A DNA stretch of 64,000 nt from a virus: the IMG/VR virus record IMGVR_UViG_3300008108_000039, positions 103,480 to 167,479 of that record. One strand, 5' to 3'. The notes under the pieces were generated by a model, which worked only from the letters and a program-made list of their open reading frames with translations, was not told the DNA's origin and made no database searches. Each line of letters opens with the position of its first letter. The first letter of the stretch is position 1. Positions 33,414 through 42,648 of the stretch are shown here, in pieces. Position numbers and translations under genes: made by a program.

Positions 33414-33854
33414 TTATTTTGACTCTAACAAATCCTTAGTAAAAAATTTACCTAATATGTTATCATTATAAGATCTATCTTTACTAAATAGCACTTCTTC
33501 TTTGCATTGATAATGCATTTCATAATAAGTTAGTGCTTTTTTAGTTTTACATTGCATTAAAATCCAACATTCAAAATTATTTCCACCATATTCTTTAATA
33601 TCAGCAAGTAGTTGTTTATTTGACCCCCAATAAATCTTCCAATCACTTTCAGTACGAATTACTTCATGTGTTGGTTTACGACCAGGTCCTGTTTGCTCAG
33701 CAAGTTGTTTTTTAGTAAGTTTATGTTTTTTGTTATTCCAATAAACTTTTTTACCAATATAAAATTTTCCAGTTATGTTATTGGTAATTTTATAAACAAA
33801 ACCATGATATTTTTCAGGCTCAATTGGTGCCCAACTTTTCCATTTAAGTGTCAT
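33414..33854 (-). CDS. Seg-like GIY-YIG protein
   Basis: The 146-residue protein has GFVYKITNNITGKFYIGKK (the GIY-YIG core, residues 18-36), then ESDWKIYWGSNKQLLADIKE, CWILMQCKTKKALTYYEMHY with the Glu, and SYNDNILGKFFTKDL. It matches the small Seg-like phage proteins annotated as homing endonucleases, although many seem fixed and may be repair nucleases. It has no NUMOD tail. It overlaps the start of the upstream fibre-domain gene by 11 bases and lies next to primase. Confidence 0.75.
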   Translation of the reverse strand: MTLKWKSWAPIEPEKYHGFVYKITNNITGKFYIGKKVYWNNKKHKLTKKQLAEQTGPGRKPTHEVIRTESDWKIYWGSNKQLLADIKEYGGNNFECWILMQCKTKKALTYYEMHYQCKEEVLFSKDRSYNDNILGKFFTKDLLESK

Positions 33855-34164
33855 ATTTTATAACGAATGTCATGTCTGTGTTAGGAGATATTAATATAGG
33901 TTTACCAAATTTAGCTACAGCTAATAATTCATTGTCATCATTATATAGGCCTATAGCTGTAGTATATGGATTAAATTCAGAGCCAGATGGTAAAGATCCA
34001 GTAGCAAAATATTTTAAAGATCCACTAGCATAACTACCTTCTACTAAAGTTGGATTATATGATAAATTATAATCACTTTCTCTAACTAAGCAACGTACTT
34101 CGTTTTCGTAAACGATATGTTCGTTTTTAAAAGTTAAAGCAAAAGATCCTGTATGTGTTGGCAT
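33844..34164 (-). CDS. Stand-alone copy of a fibre/adhesin C-terminal domain
   Basis: This 106-residue protein matches the last ~90 residues of the virion protein encoded at 45418-46398: both have (I/V)GMYND-NELLAVAK(F/L)xKP and a final block of (K/I)xKxDY/T. It probably forms a small beta-sandwich tip domain. It lies at the far end of the glycosylation cassette, next to a PTPS-repeat gene, which suggests it is an interchangeable fibre tip or chaperone-like module. Overlaps the Seg-like gene by 11 bases. Confidence 0.6.
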   Translation of the reverse strand: MPTHTGSFALTFKNEHIVYENEVRCLVRESDYNLSYNPTLVEGSYASGSLKYFATGSLPSGSEFNPYTTAIGLYNDDNELLAVAKFGKPILISPNTDMTFVIKYDT

Positions 34165-34173
34165 TTTATTTAA

Positions 34174-34926
34174 TTAACATTGTGTACTAGCTTGTGATCC
34201 TACTTCACCAGTATTTGTATCTAAATTATAAGTAATAAAATATACATCATCACGAACAAATGAATATCCTTGAATCACACTCATAAGATTAATACTAGAA
34301 TATAATATCATTCCTGGTTGTAAACCTGAGCTTAGGTATAAACTATAATCTGTTGAATTAAGATATGCAAAACTATAACCAGCAATACATATAGAATTGG
34401 CATCATTATTTAATTGAACATAAATAAAGTTACCAGGAGCTGTTGATGGTGATGGTGTAATTGATGGTGTTCTTGATGGAGTAACAGTAATTGAAGGTGT
34501 TGGTGTCGGGGTAACATTCAATGATAATGATGGAGTTACTGATGGTGTTCTAGTAGGAGTTGGTGTAGGAGTTCTACTAACAGTTCTAGAAGGAGTAATA
34601 CTTGGAGTAACAGTAACAGATACTGTTCTAGAAGGTGTTATAGAAGGTGTTACAGTTATAGAAGGAGTTCTAGTTGGAGTTGGTGTTGGGCTTGGTGAAA
34701 CTGCAACTACTGTTAAGGTTTGTTGATTCCCACAAGCTTCATTATCATTTACTACAATAAAAACAGTGTCACTATTATCAGGTACAGAATAAAATCTACC
34801 TGCTTGTAATTGAGCAAATGTTAAACCACTCTCTAACCTATTAGCAAGAGATACAGAACTTGTATAAACACTATAAGGTCCATTAGCAGTACCAGAAGAT
34901 AAATATAAATAAACAGATTGTGGCAA
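34174..34926 (-). CDS. Mucin-like PTPS-repeat protein (short paralogue)
   Basis: The 250-residue protein starts with TTG (an in-frame stop lies three codons upstream), the best start since the N-terminal domain [20 protein letters not shown] begins there. Residues ~77-164 are Pro/Thr/Ser repeats ([20 protein letters not shown]). A C-terminal globular domain ([20 protein letters not shown] to the terminal Cys) follows. The repeats match those of the 921-residue protein at 42649-45414. The chain would be extended, and Thr/Ser next to Pro are typical O-glycosylation sites. The adjacent genes encode glycosyltransferases. Likely a virion surface spike; function inferred. Confidence 0.7.
   Translation of the reverse strand: MPQSVYLYLSSGTANGPYSVYTSSVSLANRLESGLTFAQLQAGRFYSVPDNSDTVFIVVNDNEACGNQQTLTVVAVSPSPTPTPTRTPSITVTPSITPSRTVSVTVTPSITPSRTVSRTPTPTPTRTPSVTPSLSLNVTPTPTPSITVTPSRTPSITPSPSTAPGNFIYVQLNNDANSICIAGYSFAYLNSTDYSLYLSSGLQPGMILYSSINLMSVIQGYSFVRDDVYFITYNLDTNTGEVGSQASTQC
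34435..34698. repeat. PTPS-coding repeat array in short paralogue
   Basis: This is a second, shorter array of the same kind (about 88 residues, less regular: SITPSRTVS units) in the gene at the other border of the sugar cassette. Homology at the DNA level to the large array could allow recombination deleting the cassette between them. Confidence 0.75.
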
Positions 34927-34940
34927 GTTATATTATTTTA

Positions 34941-34948
34941 TATAAATA
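34941..34948 (-). promoter_or_regulatory. TATTTATA box before short PTPS-repeat gene
   Basis: The box lies in the 22-base gap after the glycosyltransferase fusion gene, 15-22 bases before the TTG start. Confidence 0.35.
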
Positions 34949-36643
34949 TTAATTTTCACGTCTTTCTTCAGGTTTATACCATACTATTCGATTGTGATTG
35001 ATAGGAGATGCTAATAATATTGCAGGTTTTAAATTACCTTTACGAGTTTCTTGAAACATATAGCTCATCCATGTTTGTTCATAAGGATGTGCCCATTTAG
35101 TATCAAGAAACATTTTTTTATTACCTTCTTTACTTACAATCATAGGCCAATTAGCATAATATATTTCACCTGTAATGTAACTTAATTCATCTAATACTTC
35201 AATTTTATTAAATTGAGTACGAGGAGCATTAGGATCTAAACCATTTATTGGTAATTTTGAATAATAAGGCCATATTTCTTCCCTAATATTTTGAGGAACA
35301 TTATACCAAGATACTTGAATATTGTTATCCATGTATACTTCTGTATATGACAATTTAAGAAAATCAAATTTTTCCTTAAGCATTATTTTATGGATTTTAT
35401 CATATAAATTAGGGATATATTGTCTAAATCCATTTCTACAGAATTTACCTTCCATAGATAAATCATGCAAACACATATCATCCTCTAAAAACACATAATA
35501 ATCGCTATCTGACTCAGCAAAATGTTCTGCTACAATTTGACGTCCACCACATATACCGCCGTTTTTACCGGTTATTATGTGCTCGAATCCATATTTATCT
35601 GCTATTATTTTATTATCAATTCGCGCTTGTTCATCTGTAGAGTTATCAATTAATATTTTGCGAGTTTTATCTAACCATTTAGGATGTTTTTCATAACTAG
35701 ATAATATTGTTTGTAATTGTTGAGGAAAATTAAATGTTAAAATGTATAATGATGTTTTAATATTATCTAAAGATAAACTAGGTTGAGCATATTGTATTCG
35801 TTTTTCGGGTATAGGCTCTAACTGAACTTTTTCTTCATCTAATGCTTGAATAAATTTAATTATTAATCCATTTTCATCAAGAGCAAAACGTCTATATTTT
35901 TCAGGTTGTAAATAAGACATTATAAGAAATATACTTTCTTCAGTTCCCATTAATCCTTCTGATAGTGATCTATCTACTAAAGAATAATAAAGTCCATTAG
36001 CTTCATGTATAGCTTCTTTAGTTCCACCAAATAATCCACCTCTACAAACCCATTTTGCAGTATCATTACAGTATTTATTTATTTCTTTAAATTTAAAACC
36101 ATGAATTTCATCTGTAGATTCATATGGGTATGATAAAAATAAAAATGGATTTAAATAAGAAGTAATTTTATCTAATACTTTTTGTTCTACAAAATATTTC
36201 TCATAAACTGTATTTGTAATACCTGCATCTAACCAGATAAAGTAATTAGTATTAAATGGATTCCAAATAGTAGAATCATGTAACATAAACATTTTAGACA
36301 TTACAATTGGATTATACCATTCATTAGATGCTTGAGGACTATTAGGTAACCATCCTCCAGGACCTGTCAAATTAAGCCATTCAGGATTAGTTCTTATTTG
36401 TTGAGTTTTATCCCAAAAAGGAGAATACAATCTTTTTACATCATCTAATTCATATATTTTTACAAAAGTATTTTCTTTTGAACGTTTAGTCCAAACTAAA
36501 TGTTCATATTCTTTAGGAATAAAGATAATTAAATTAGCATCTATATCTAAAAAATGATTAAAATGATGAATATAATGATCAAAAGATCGTCCTGGTCTAC
36601 TTATATTCCACAATCCTGTTACTATGGTTAAATCTTTATTCAT
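34949..36643 (-). CDS. Two-domain glycosyltransferase: HtrL/YibB-like plus GT2
   Basis: The protein has 564 residues. The N-terminal ~270 residues begin LTIVTGLWNISRPGRS and include NPIVMSKMFMLHD, YFIWLDAGITNT (Asp139) and GGLFGGTKEAI, the pattern of HtrL/YibB-family putative glycosyltransferases. The C-terminal part (from ~295) starts SLYILTFNFPQQLQTILSSY and has KNGGICGGRQIVAEH and YVFLEDDMCLHD (Glu387-Asp388-Asp389), a GT-A fold, family 2-like. Two catalytic domains in one chain could add two consecutive sugars. It starts right after the previous gene's stop. Sugar donors unknown. Confidence 0.7.
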   Translation of the reverse strand: MNKDLTIVTGLWNISRPGRSFDHYIHHFNHFLDIDANLIIFIPKEYEHLVWTKRSKENTFVKIYELDDVKRLYSPFWDKTQQIRTNPEWLNLTGPGGWLPNSPQASNEWYNPIVMSKMFMLHDSTIWNPFNTNYFIWLDAGITNTVYEKYFVEQKVLDKITSYLNPFLFLSYPYESTDEIHGFKFKEINKYCNDTAKWVCRGGLFGGTKEAIHEANGLYYSLVDRSLSEGLMGTEESIFLIMSYLQPEKYRRFALDENGLIIKFIQALDEEKVQLEPIPEKRIQYAQPSLSLDNIKTSLYILTFNFPQQLQTILSSYEKHPKWLDKTRKILIDNSTDEQARIDNKIIADKYGFEHIITGKNGGICGGRQIVAEHFAESDSDYYVFLEDDMCLHDLSMEGKFCRNGFRQYIPNLYDKIHKIMLKEKFDFLKLSYTEVYMDNNIQVSWYNVPQNIREEIWPYYSKLPINGLDPNAPRTQFNKIEVLDELSYITGEIYYANWPMIVSKEGNKKMFLDTKWAHPYEQTWMSYMFQETRKGNLKPAILLASPINHNRIVWYKPEERREN

Positions 36644-37450
36644 TTATTTTAAATAACCCTTTTGTACAAAATACATATAATTTTCATCTATTTTATTATG
36701 TCTAAATAAATTACAACCTTCCAATCCTTCATGAGAAGTATGTCTTAATACAGGAAAAGTTTCAACTCCACCTCTTTGAGTCCATTCTTCATGTGTTATT
36801 AAAGGTGTATCATGTTCATAAAAAGTAACTAAACGTGATATTCCTTGTTTAGACATATAAGCAGACACTACAATATCATCGGACCATGATTTATCAACAA
36901 AATCAGTAAAAAAATCATCTTCAAACCATTTACGTCTATAAGATATTGTTTTATAGTGTTGTAAATGATTAACATATACATTTTTAAAAACAGATACTAC
37001 ATAATAATTTCTAACATCATCAAACACTGTTGGATCTTCTGCTCTAACTCCGTCATACCCAACAGCTGTATTTGGGAATCTATATTGATTTTTTACTTGT
37101 TCATCTACCATTTTAGGATGGTAAACCAAATCATCATCGCAAACAATAATAATAGCTTCAGGGTCATCAACACGTTTAATAGTATGAGCTAATTTAGTAA
37201 TTGAACCTAAATCTTCTAATCCTTCAAATATTTTAAATTTAGGATTATTAACAGATAATTCTCTTAACCATCCAGGAATAATATATTCTTCCCCAGTTTG
37301 TTTATAAACACCAGGCACATTAAAGTGAATTTCATATTCGCCTTCATAATCCTGATTAATAAGTGAACTAATGTTACTTTTAATTCCAGAATCATAGTCT
37401 TGAGTTATTCTACTTGGAATTGTTGTTAATGTTACAATTACTTTATCCAT
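36644..37450 (-). CDS. GT-A glycosyltransferase with CDDD motif (copy 1)
   Basis: The 268-residue protein has a GT-A fold: VIVTLTTIPSRI at the start, a Rossmann-type middle, and IIIVCDDDLVYHP supplying the Asp-x-Asp metal/nucleotide-sugar site. Later SYRRKWFEDDFFTDFVDKSW and SDDIVVSAYMSKQG give the acceptor side. It is a paralogue of the next gene upstream (same VTLTT(I/V)P start, CDDD(L/H)VYH and RRKWFEDDF / KRKYFKEDF), with an eight-base overlap. Substrate unknown. Confidence 0.72.
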   Translation of the reverse strand: MDKVIVTLTTIPSRITQDYDSGIKSNISSLINQDYEGEYEIHFNVPGVYKQTGEEYIIPGWLRELSVNNPKFKIFEGLEDLGSITKLAHTIKRVDDPEAIIIVCDDDLVYHPKMVDEQVKNQYRFPNTAVGYDGVRAEDPTVFDDVRNYYVVSVFKNVYVNHLQHYKTISYRRKWFEDDFFTDFVDKSWSDDIVVSAYMSKQGISRLVTFYEHDTPLITHEEWTQRGGVETFPVLRHTSHEGLEGCNLFRHNKIDENYMYFVQKGYLK

Positions 37451-38291
37451 TTTTTTCTATATATATTATATCGTGATTTTGTAATAATTGATAAATAAAA
37501 TCTTCTGCTCTTCCATATGAATCTCCGCTTTTTTGTCTAAATTCCCAAAAACCTGAATTAGGATAAGGTAAACTATATTTAATTGGGAATGAATATGCAG
37601 GACGACCATATTCATTTACTGGTCTCCAGTCTGTTTCTTGGTCCCATGTTACACATCTAAAATCAATTTGGTGTTTTTTACAATAATACCCCATAAGAGT
37701 ATCATCATTGTCACTAGATAATAATAATTCTCTATTAAAATCTTCTTTAAAATATTTCCTTTTATAACTAGCTGAATGCCAATGACCAGGTACGGTTAAT
37801 TGAAGATCATATTTGACAGGAAAATAAAAATGAGTTGTTCTTAATACATATTTTTTAATGTTATCTTCTTCCCATTCTCTTTTTTCAACAGGAGTATCAC
37901 CTCTAAAAACAATAACTGAATTAGGGTATTGTTTTAATTTTTTTAAATGGTATTCTAACATATCTTCATGATATACATGATCATCATCACATATAATTAA
38001 TATATCTTCAGGATCTTGTGATATATCTAGAACACCAGTAATTTTAACTATAGGACCAAAATCTTCATCTACTCTATGTATAATTAGTTTAGAATTTTGC
38101 AAAGCAAATTGCTTTAAGTTATCATTTATAATATATTCTTCATCATTATTATTTTTATAATAATAAGGAATACTTAATACTACTTTATAATCTTTATCAG
38201 TATTTTGATTTAAAAGTGATGTTAAATTTTGTTCAAAAGATTCCCACAAATTTATTCTTATAGGAACTGTTGTTAATGAAATATATATCAT
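37443..38291 (-). CDS. GT-A glycosyltransferase with CDDD motif (copy 2)
   Basis: The 282-residue protein starts MIYISLTTVPIRINLWESFE and has DILIICDDDHVYHEDM as its Asp-x-Asp site, then SASYKRKYFKEDFN and SSDNDDTLMGYYCKKHQ. Homology to the neighbouring gene is clear along the whole length, so the pair arose by duplication. Divergence in the acceptor half (PVNEYGRPAYSFPIKYSLPY) suggests distinct substrates. Lies one base from the methyltransferase-like gene stop. Confidence 0.72.
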   Translation of the reverse strand: MIYISLTTVPIRINLWESFEQNLTSLLNQNTDKDYKVVLSIPYYYKNNNDEEYIINDNLKQFALQNSKLIIHRVDEDFGPIVKITGVLDISQDPEDILIICDDDHVYHEDMLEYHLKKLKQYPNSVIVFRGDTPVEKREWEEDNIKKYVLRTTHFYFPVKYDLQLTVPGHWHSASYKRKYFKEDFNRELLLSSDNDDTLMGYYCKKHQIDFRCVTWDQETDWRPVNEYGRPAYSFPIKYSLPYPNSGFWEFRQKSGDSYGRAEDFIYQLLQNHDIIYIEKNG

Positions 38292-38292
38292 A

Positions 38293-39090
38293 TTATAATG
38301 TTTTTAAAAAACTTAAATTACATTCTAATGTAGAAGTGTTGTTAGGATAATCTAAATCTTTTATAGGATAATCTTGATTGTCTGGTGTTAATTCTGTAAT
38401 ATATTTTCTATTTACAAATGAAAATTCAGCTACTCTTGGAACTGTATGCCCTTCATATATAAATTCACCTCCCCAATTATTGCCATGAACATGTGTTAAA
38501 ATAAAGTGTTTATTAAGTTTTTCCATCATTGTTACAAATCTTTCTTGGTTTTGTGGTTGTTCTAACCAATGTACTTCAACTACAATTCCACAAACAAATG
38601 TTGCTAAATCATCAATATCAGCATGAATAAAATAATCATATTCTGCCCCTTCTGTATCAATTTTTAAAAATATATCACCTTCAATTTTAAATTCATTATA
38701 ATGTTCTCTAACGTCTTTAACACTTAAAGTATCAGATAAATTTTTAACAGTTTCAGAAATTACTTCTAATGCTTTTCTAAGCTTTTTTATTTTAGTTATA
38801 CTTTTATCTTCATTTAAATCACTAAGTGCTTTAGCTAAAATATTTTTTCTTATATCTAATTCTTGAAGTAAACTTAATTCTTTATCATTATTTGGTTTAT
38901 TTGAGCCTAACCCTTCAGGATAAAAATATTGTTCACCTTGACCATAACTTTTATCACCACCATAACCATAAGTAAATAACGTAGTACATTGTTTAAGTAC
39001 TATTTCTGATGCAACATAACCACCATCGCTTTTATTACCTAAGCGAATTTTTGGGGAATTAATTTTGTAAGGTTTAAAATATTTTAACAT
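38293..39090 (-). CDS. FkbM-like SAM methyltransferase
   Basis: The 265-residue protein contains the FkbM hallmark IFLKIDTEGAEYDYF and an N-terminal IRLGNKSDGGYVASE. After TLFTYGYGGDKSYG, the usual SAM-loop is partly replaced by a Lys/Leu-rich insert (about residues 60-125, LRKALEVISETVKNLSDTLS). The C-terminal HGNNWGGEFIYEGHTVPRVA and EFSFVNRKY match sugar-modifying members. Such enzymes O-methylate glycans. The insert leaves it uncertain whether the SAM site is intact. Its position inside the glycosyltransferase run indicates glycan capping. Confidence 0.65.
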   Translation of the reverse strand: MLKYFKPYKINSPKIRLGNKSDGGYVASEIVLKQCTTLFTYGYGGDKSYGQGEQYFYPEGLGSNKPNNDKELSLLQELDIRKNILAKALSDLNEDKSITKIKKLRKALEVISETVKNLSDTLSVKDVREHYNEFKIEGDIFLKIDTEGAEYDYFIHADIDDLATFVCGIVVEVHWLEQPQNQERFVTMMEKLNKHFILTHVHGNNWGGEFIYEGHTVPRVAEFSFVNRKYITELTPDNQDYPIKDLDYPNNTSTLECNLSFLKTL

Positions 39091-39100
39091 AATTATTAAT

Positions 39101-40087
39101 TTAATAAGGAAATTCTATAAAATGGTCTTCGTAGTATTTTTTTAATTTGTCATAATTTTTATTTATGAAATCTTGTTTTCCTATCATTGATGGCTCCATA
39201 TTCATACCCCAATTCCAAAATCTATCTTCAGGATATGAGTTTATTTCAAAAGATTTAGTTCTAGAAAAACCAAATTCCTCAGTCCATGGAAAACATTTTA
39301 CATCTAATAAATTAAAAATTATTGATAATATTTGTTCAGATTGTAAATTCCACATGCTGTGTGTTCCTAAGAAAAAATATTCTTCTTTTTTAAGAACTAA
39401 AATATCATAAATAATATTGTTTAATAACTCAAAAAAAGGTTTAATCATTTCTTTATCAGGAAATCTAAGTGTTCTAAAATTACCATCAGTTACTGTAAAA
39501 TAATTAATTATTTCTTTATCTGTTAATTTATATTCATTATTAATATAAGTAGCACATGTTTTTAAAAATTTGCAATTTGTTTCATCATATGAACCTCCAG
39601 CAGGTGTTGAAATTATTTTATTTTCTAAAGACTCTGTAAAATTGGGATACGGATGTGAAGTTATAGGTTTATAAAAATAATTTTCTAATTTTTGATAATA
39701 TTCATCATTTATTACAGGTAAAACATCACAATCCATAAAAATAAATCCTAAATAATTTGTTACATTTTCCCATAAAAATACAAATCGTCTTAATAAAGTA
39801 GGAATTTTTACATTATTTTTTATAAAATATTCAGCATATTCTGCTTCATTATCAATTAATGGAGGTATTTTTTCTAACTCAATAGACCAAGGATAATTTT
39901 TTCGTAATTCATCCAAATTTTTAATAATTAAATTAGGCATAAAAGATACAGACGAAAAATAATCAACATCATCTGTCATTATAAATACATCAAAATATCT
40001 ATATGAAGAACATGTTTTCAGATTATATAATAATCTAGCTTTATGTGTAGGTCCTAAAGCAAATTGAACTATTAGTATTTTATCCAT
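39101..40087 (-). CDS. Glycosyltransferase-like protein with DCD motif
   Basis: The 328-residue protein starts ILIVQFALGPTHKARLLYNL and has YFDVFIMTDDVDYF, then LGFIFMDCDVLPVIND (Asp-Cys-Asp) where a GT-A enzyme holds its metal and UDP-sugar. HSMWNLQSEQILSIIF and an aromatic C-terminus follow. The overall order resembles GT6/galactosyl-type enzymes, but I would not fix the family. Directly abuts the next gene. Confidence 0.6.
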   Translation of the reverse strand: MDKILIVQFALGPTHKARLLYNLKTCSSYRYFDVFIMTDDVDYFSSVSFMPNLIIKNLDELRKNYPWSIELEKIPPLIDNEAEYAEYFIKNNVKIPTLLRRFVFLWENVTNYLGFIFMDCDVLPVINDEYYQKLENYFYKPITSHPYPNFTESLENKIISTPAGGSYDETNCKFLKTCATYINNEYKLTDKEIINYFTVTDGNFRTLRFPDKEMIKPFFELLNNIIYDILVLKKEEYFFLGTHSMWNLQSEQILSIIFNLLDVKCFPWTEEFGFSRTKSFEINSYPEDRFWNWGMNMEPSMIGKQDFINKNYDKLKKYYEDHFIEFPY

Positions 40088-41356
40088 TTAATCTATTTTA
40101 TGTTCTACTCGTTCACACCAACCTTTATTATCACTGTAAGCCCAATATACTACTCTAGATGGTTTTTTATTTACTAGAAAAAACTCTTCATAATGGATAT
40201 TTTGTCCTTTATTAAAATTATCTAGTTCTGTTCCTTTAATTATTTTAGTACTAATAGAGTTACCTATTTCATCATCAAATGCTATTAATACAAATGAATA
40301 ATCATTACTAGTAAATTGTGCTTTATTAACATTAACTAAATAATAAAAAGATTCCATAAAGGATTGTTCCCACAATTCATCATTTTCAATAACTGGGTTG
40401 GGAGGGTAATTATTATCTAGTGTGTATTTTTGTACTGCTTTTTTCTTAAAGTTAAAACCAGCATATTTTTCATAATCACGCAATGTTCTTACAGTCCCTA
40501 AATCATATCCTGTTAAATCAATATTTGGGTCTTCTTCAGTACGTAATAAACATCTAATCTTTTTACGGGCATATTCTTGTTTATTAAACCAATCTACACC
40601 TAATTTAGAATCATCATCCCATTTAAGTCTTCCTGCTCTTTCTTCTCTCATAGTAGAATGCCAAATAACTATTTTATGAGGATGAAAGAAATCATATCCG
40701 TGAGTATATGAACGAACAGTTAAATTTATTTCTTCACCACTAAAATAAATATCAGGATCGTGTTTTATTTCACGAGCCCATTCGCTTCTAGCGAAATCAA
40801 AATGACCACATAAAAATCTGGACATAGGAGGTTCAGTCATTTCTTCATATCCATGTAATAATCCTGGTCTAATAAATATAGTACCATGAGGATAAAAACA
40901 AGCAAATTGTGATTGCCAGGGTTCCATTGATCTGCCTGCAGGATCATTAAATGGATCATATAAAGGTGAATAGCCTGCTATAATAGGTTTATAACCTTTT
41001 TGTTCAAGATCATTATGCATTTGGATTAAAGTTTCATCCCAATCTTGAGCAAATCGATGATGAGAATCTAATTGACAAACATAATCTTCGTCTGTTAGTA
41101 ATTGTTCATTAATTATAGCTCTAGCCCAAGGTAATCCTTTAGCTTCTTTATAATCACATTCAAATATTTTAAATCGTTTATCAGATTTAAATTCTGTAAG
41201 ATCGTCAAAACCATCTTCAGGGTGGAATTGTCTACAAATTCCAAAATGAATGCGTTTAGGATATTTTGCTTTATCTAAAGCATCCTTAATAGTAGGTATT
41301 AGTTCAGGATCTCTATAAGCTGGTAAATGTAATAATATAGTTGGTTTTTTACTCAT
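40088..41356 (-). CDS. Polypeptide GlcNAc-transferase-like (GT60) glycosyltransferase, copy 1
   Basis: The 422-residue protein follows the GT60 (UDP-GlcNAc:polypeptide GlcNAc-transferase) layout: ILLHLPAYRDPELIPTIKDA, then IHFGICRQFHPEDGF, AKGLPWARAIINEQ, YVCQLDSHHRFAQDWDETL (Asp97-Ser-His, the family's DSHxRF motif), and FSGEEINLTVRSYTHGYDFF with HPHKIVIWHSTMRE. Eukaryotic members (Dictyostelium Skp1 GnT1, trypanosome mucin enzyme) attach GlcNAc to Thr or hydroxyproline of Thr/Pro-rich proteins. The C-terminal ~100 residues are an added domain (SFVLIAFDDEIGNSIS). Paralogue of the next gene upstream, overlapping it by eight bases. Confidence 0.75.
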   Translation of the reverse strand: MSKKPTILLHLPAYRDPELIPTIKDALDKAKYPKRIHFGICRQFHPEDGFDDLTEFKSDKRFKIFECDYKEAKGLPWARAIINEQLLTDEDYVCQLDSHHRFAQDWDETLIQMHNDLEQKGYKPIIAGYSPLYDPFNDPAGRSMEPWQSQFACFYPHGTIFIRPGLLHGYEEMTEPPMSRFLCGHFDFARSEWAREIKHDPDIYFSGEEINLTVRSYTHGYDFFHPHKIVIWHSTMREERAGRLKWDDDSKLGVDWFNKQEYARKKIRCLLRTEEDPNIDLTGYDLGTVRTLRDYEKYAGFNFKKKAVQKYTLDNNYPPNPVIENDELWEQSFMESFYYLVNVNKAQFTSNDYSFVLIAFDDEIGNSISTKIIKGTELDNFNKGQNIHYEEFFLVNKKPSRVVYWAYSDNKGWCERVEHKID

Positions 41357-42605
41357 AATTTATTTTTTGTTCTATAACATCACACCAACCTTTTAATTTA
41401 CTATGTGGCCATACTCTCCAACTATAAGGTTGTTTATTATCTTCATATTCTCTCCAAATATGAATAAAATTGTCTTTAGGATCTATTGTTAGTATATTTT
41501 TTAATTCATGTTCATCACAATCTTGTCTATAAAGATCATTTCCATTTTCATCTAACAAAGCTACTACAAATAAATCATAATCATTTTCAGGTAAAGATCC
41601 TTTATAAACATCAATACAAACTTTTATTTTATTGCATAAACCTGATTCATAATCTCCTTGTGTTGGTGGATGTTTATGTTCTAAAGTATACTTATGTATT
41701 TGTCTAGTTTTAAATTTTAAACCAGCATATTTCTCATAATGTTCTAATGTTCTTTGAGTTCCAAACCAATATTTTCCAAATTCTTTTGCAATACACCCTC
41801 CACACCCTTCATTCATACCAAATAAAGCTCTAAAACGAGCATATGATCTTTTATCATGCTCACCAAAATTAGAATTATCATCCCAATGTTTCTTTTTACC
41901 TTCTCTAGTATATTCATGCCAAGCATAAACTTTATGAGGATGAAATAAATCATATCCCCAGGTATAAGCACGAACGGCTAGTGATGTTTCTTCACCATGG
42001 AAATAAAAATTAGGATCATATGGAACTTCTTTAACAAATTTACCTAAGGTAAATATAAAATGAGCTGATATAAAGCGAGCAAATACAGGTTCTATCATAT
42101 CTTTCCATCCATCTAATCCTTGTGGCCTTAAAAATACAGCTCCTTCAGGTAAAAATCTATCTATATTTAACATCCAACATTCATTAATACGATCATTAGG
42201 ATCTTTATCTGGAAAGTATGATGGTAAATACGTTGATAATAGAGGTTTATAGTATCCAACACATCTTAAATAATTTAAAATATCAATTAATTCAGTATCC
42301 CAATTTTTAATAAAGCGATGATGTGAATCTAATTGAAAATAATAATCTTCGTCTTGGTAATATTCTTGAATTTTAGCTCTAGCCCAACATACACCTTGAG
42401 CTTCATTATAGGGTATATCTATAATTTTAAATCTAGGATCATCTTTATATTGTTCTAAAGTATCCCATTCGTCTTCTACAGAATGTTGCCAAGCAATGCA
42501 TATTGTTAGTCTATCAGGATTAGCAGCATTAGATAATAAATTATCTAGTGTAGATAATAATTCAGGATCTCTATAAGCAGCTATTGAAACAAAGATTTTA
42601 GACAT
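41349..42605 (-). CDS. Polypeptide GlcNAc-transferase-like (GT60) glycosyltransferase, copy 2
   Basis: The 418-residue paralogue has IFVSIAAYRDPELLSTLDNL, AQGVCWARAKIQEYY, YYFQLDSHHRFIKNWDTEL (91-), HGEETSLAVRAYTWGYDLFH and HPHKVYAWHEYTREGK, the same GT60 signature. It also ends with the added domain (YDLFVVALLDENGNDLYR, SWRVWPHSKLKGWCDVIEQK). It is the first sugar gene downstream of the large PTPS-repeat protein, as expected if the two act together. Donor and acceptor specificity are inferred from family only. Confidence 0.75.
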   Translation of the reverse strand: MSKIFVSIAAYRDPELLSTLDNLLSNAANPDRLTICIAWQHSVEDEWDTLEQYKDDPRFKIIDIPYNEAQGVCWARAKIQEYYQDEDYYFQLDSHHRFIKNWDTELIDILNYLRCVGYYKPLLSTYLPSYFPDKDPNDRINECWMLNIDRFLPEGAVFLRPQGLDGWKDMIEPVFARFISAHFIFTLGKFVKEVPYDPNFYFHGEETSLAVRAYTWGYDLFHPHKVYAWHEYTREGKKKHWDDNSNFGEHDKRSYARFRALFGMNEGCGGCIAKEFGKYWFGTQRTLEHYEKYAGLKFKTRQIHKYTLEHKHPPTQGDYESGLCNKIKVCIDVYKGSLPENDYDLFVVALLDENGNDLYRQDCDEHELKNILTIDPKDNFIHIWREYEDNKQPYSWRVWPHSKLKGWCDVIEQKINYE

Positions 42606-42648
42606 AACTATAATATATAACTTTTATTTTGAATTTCCAACTTGTAAA

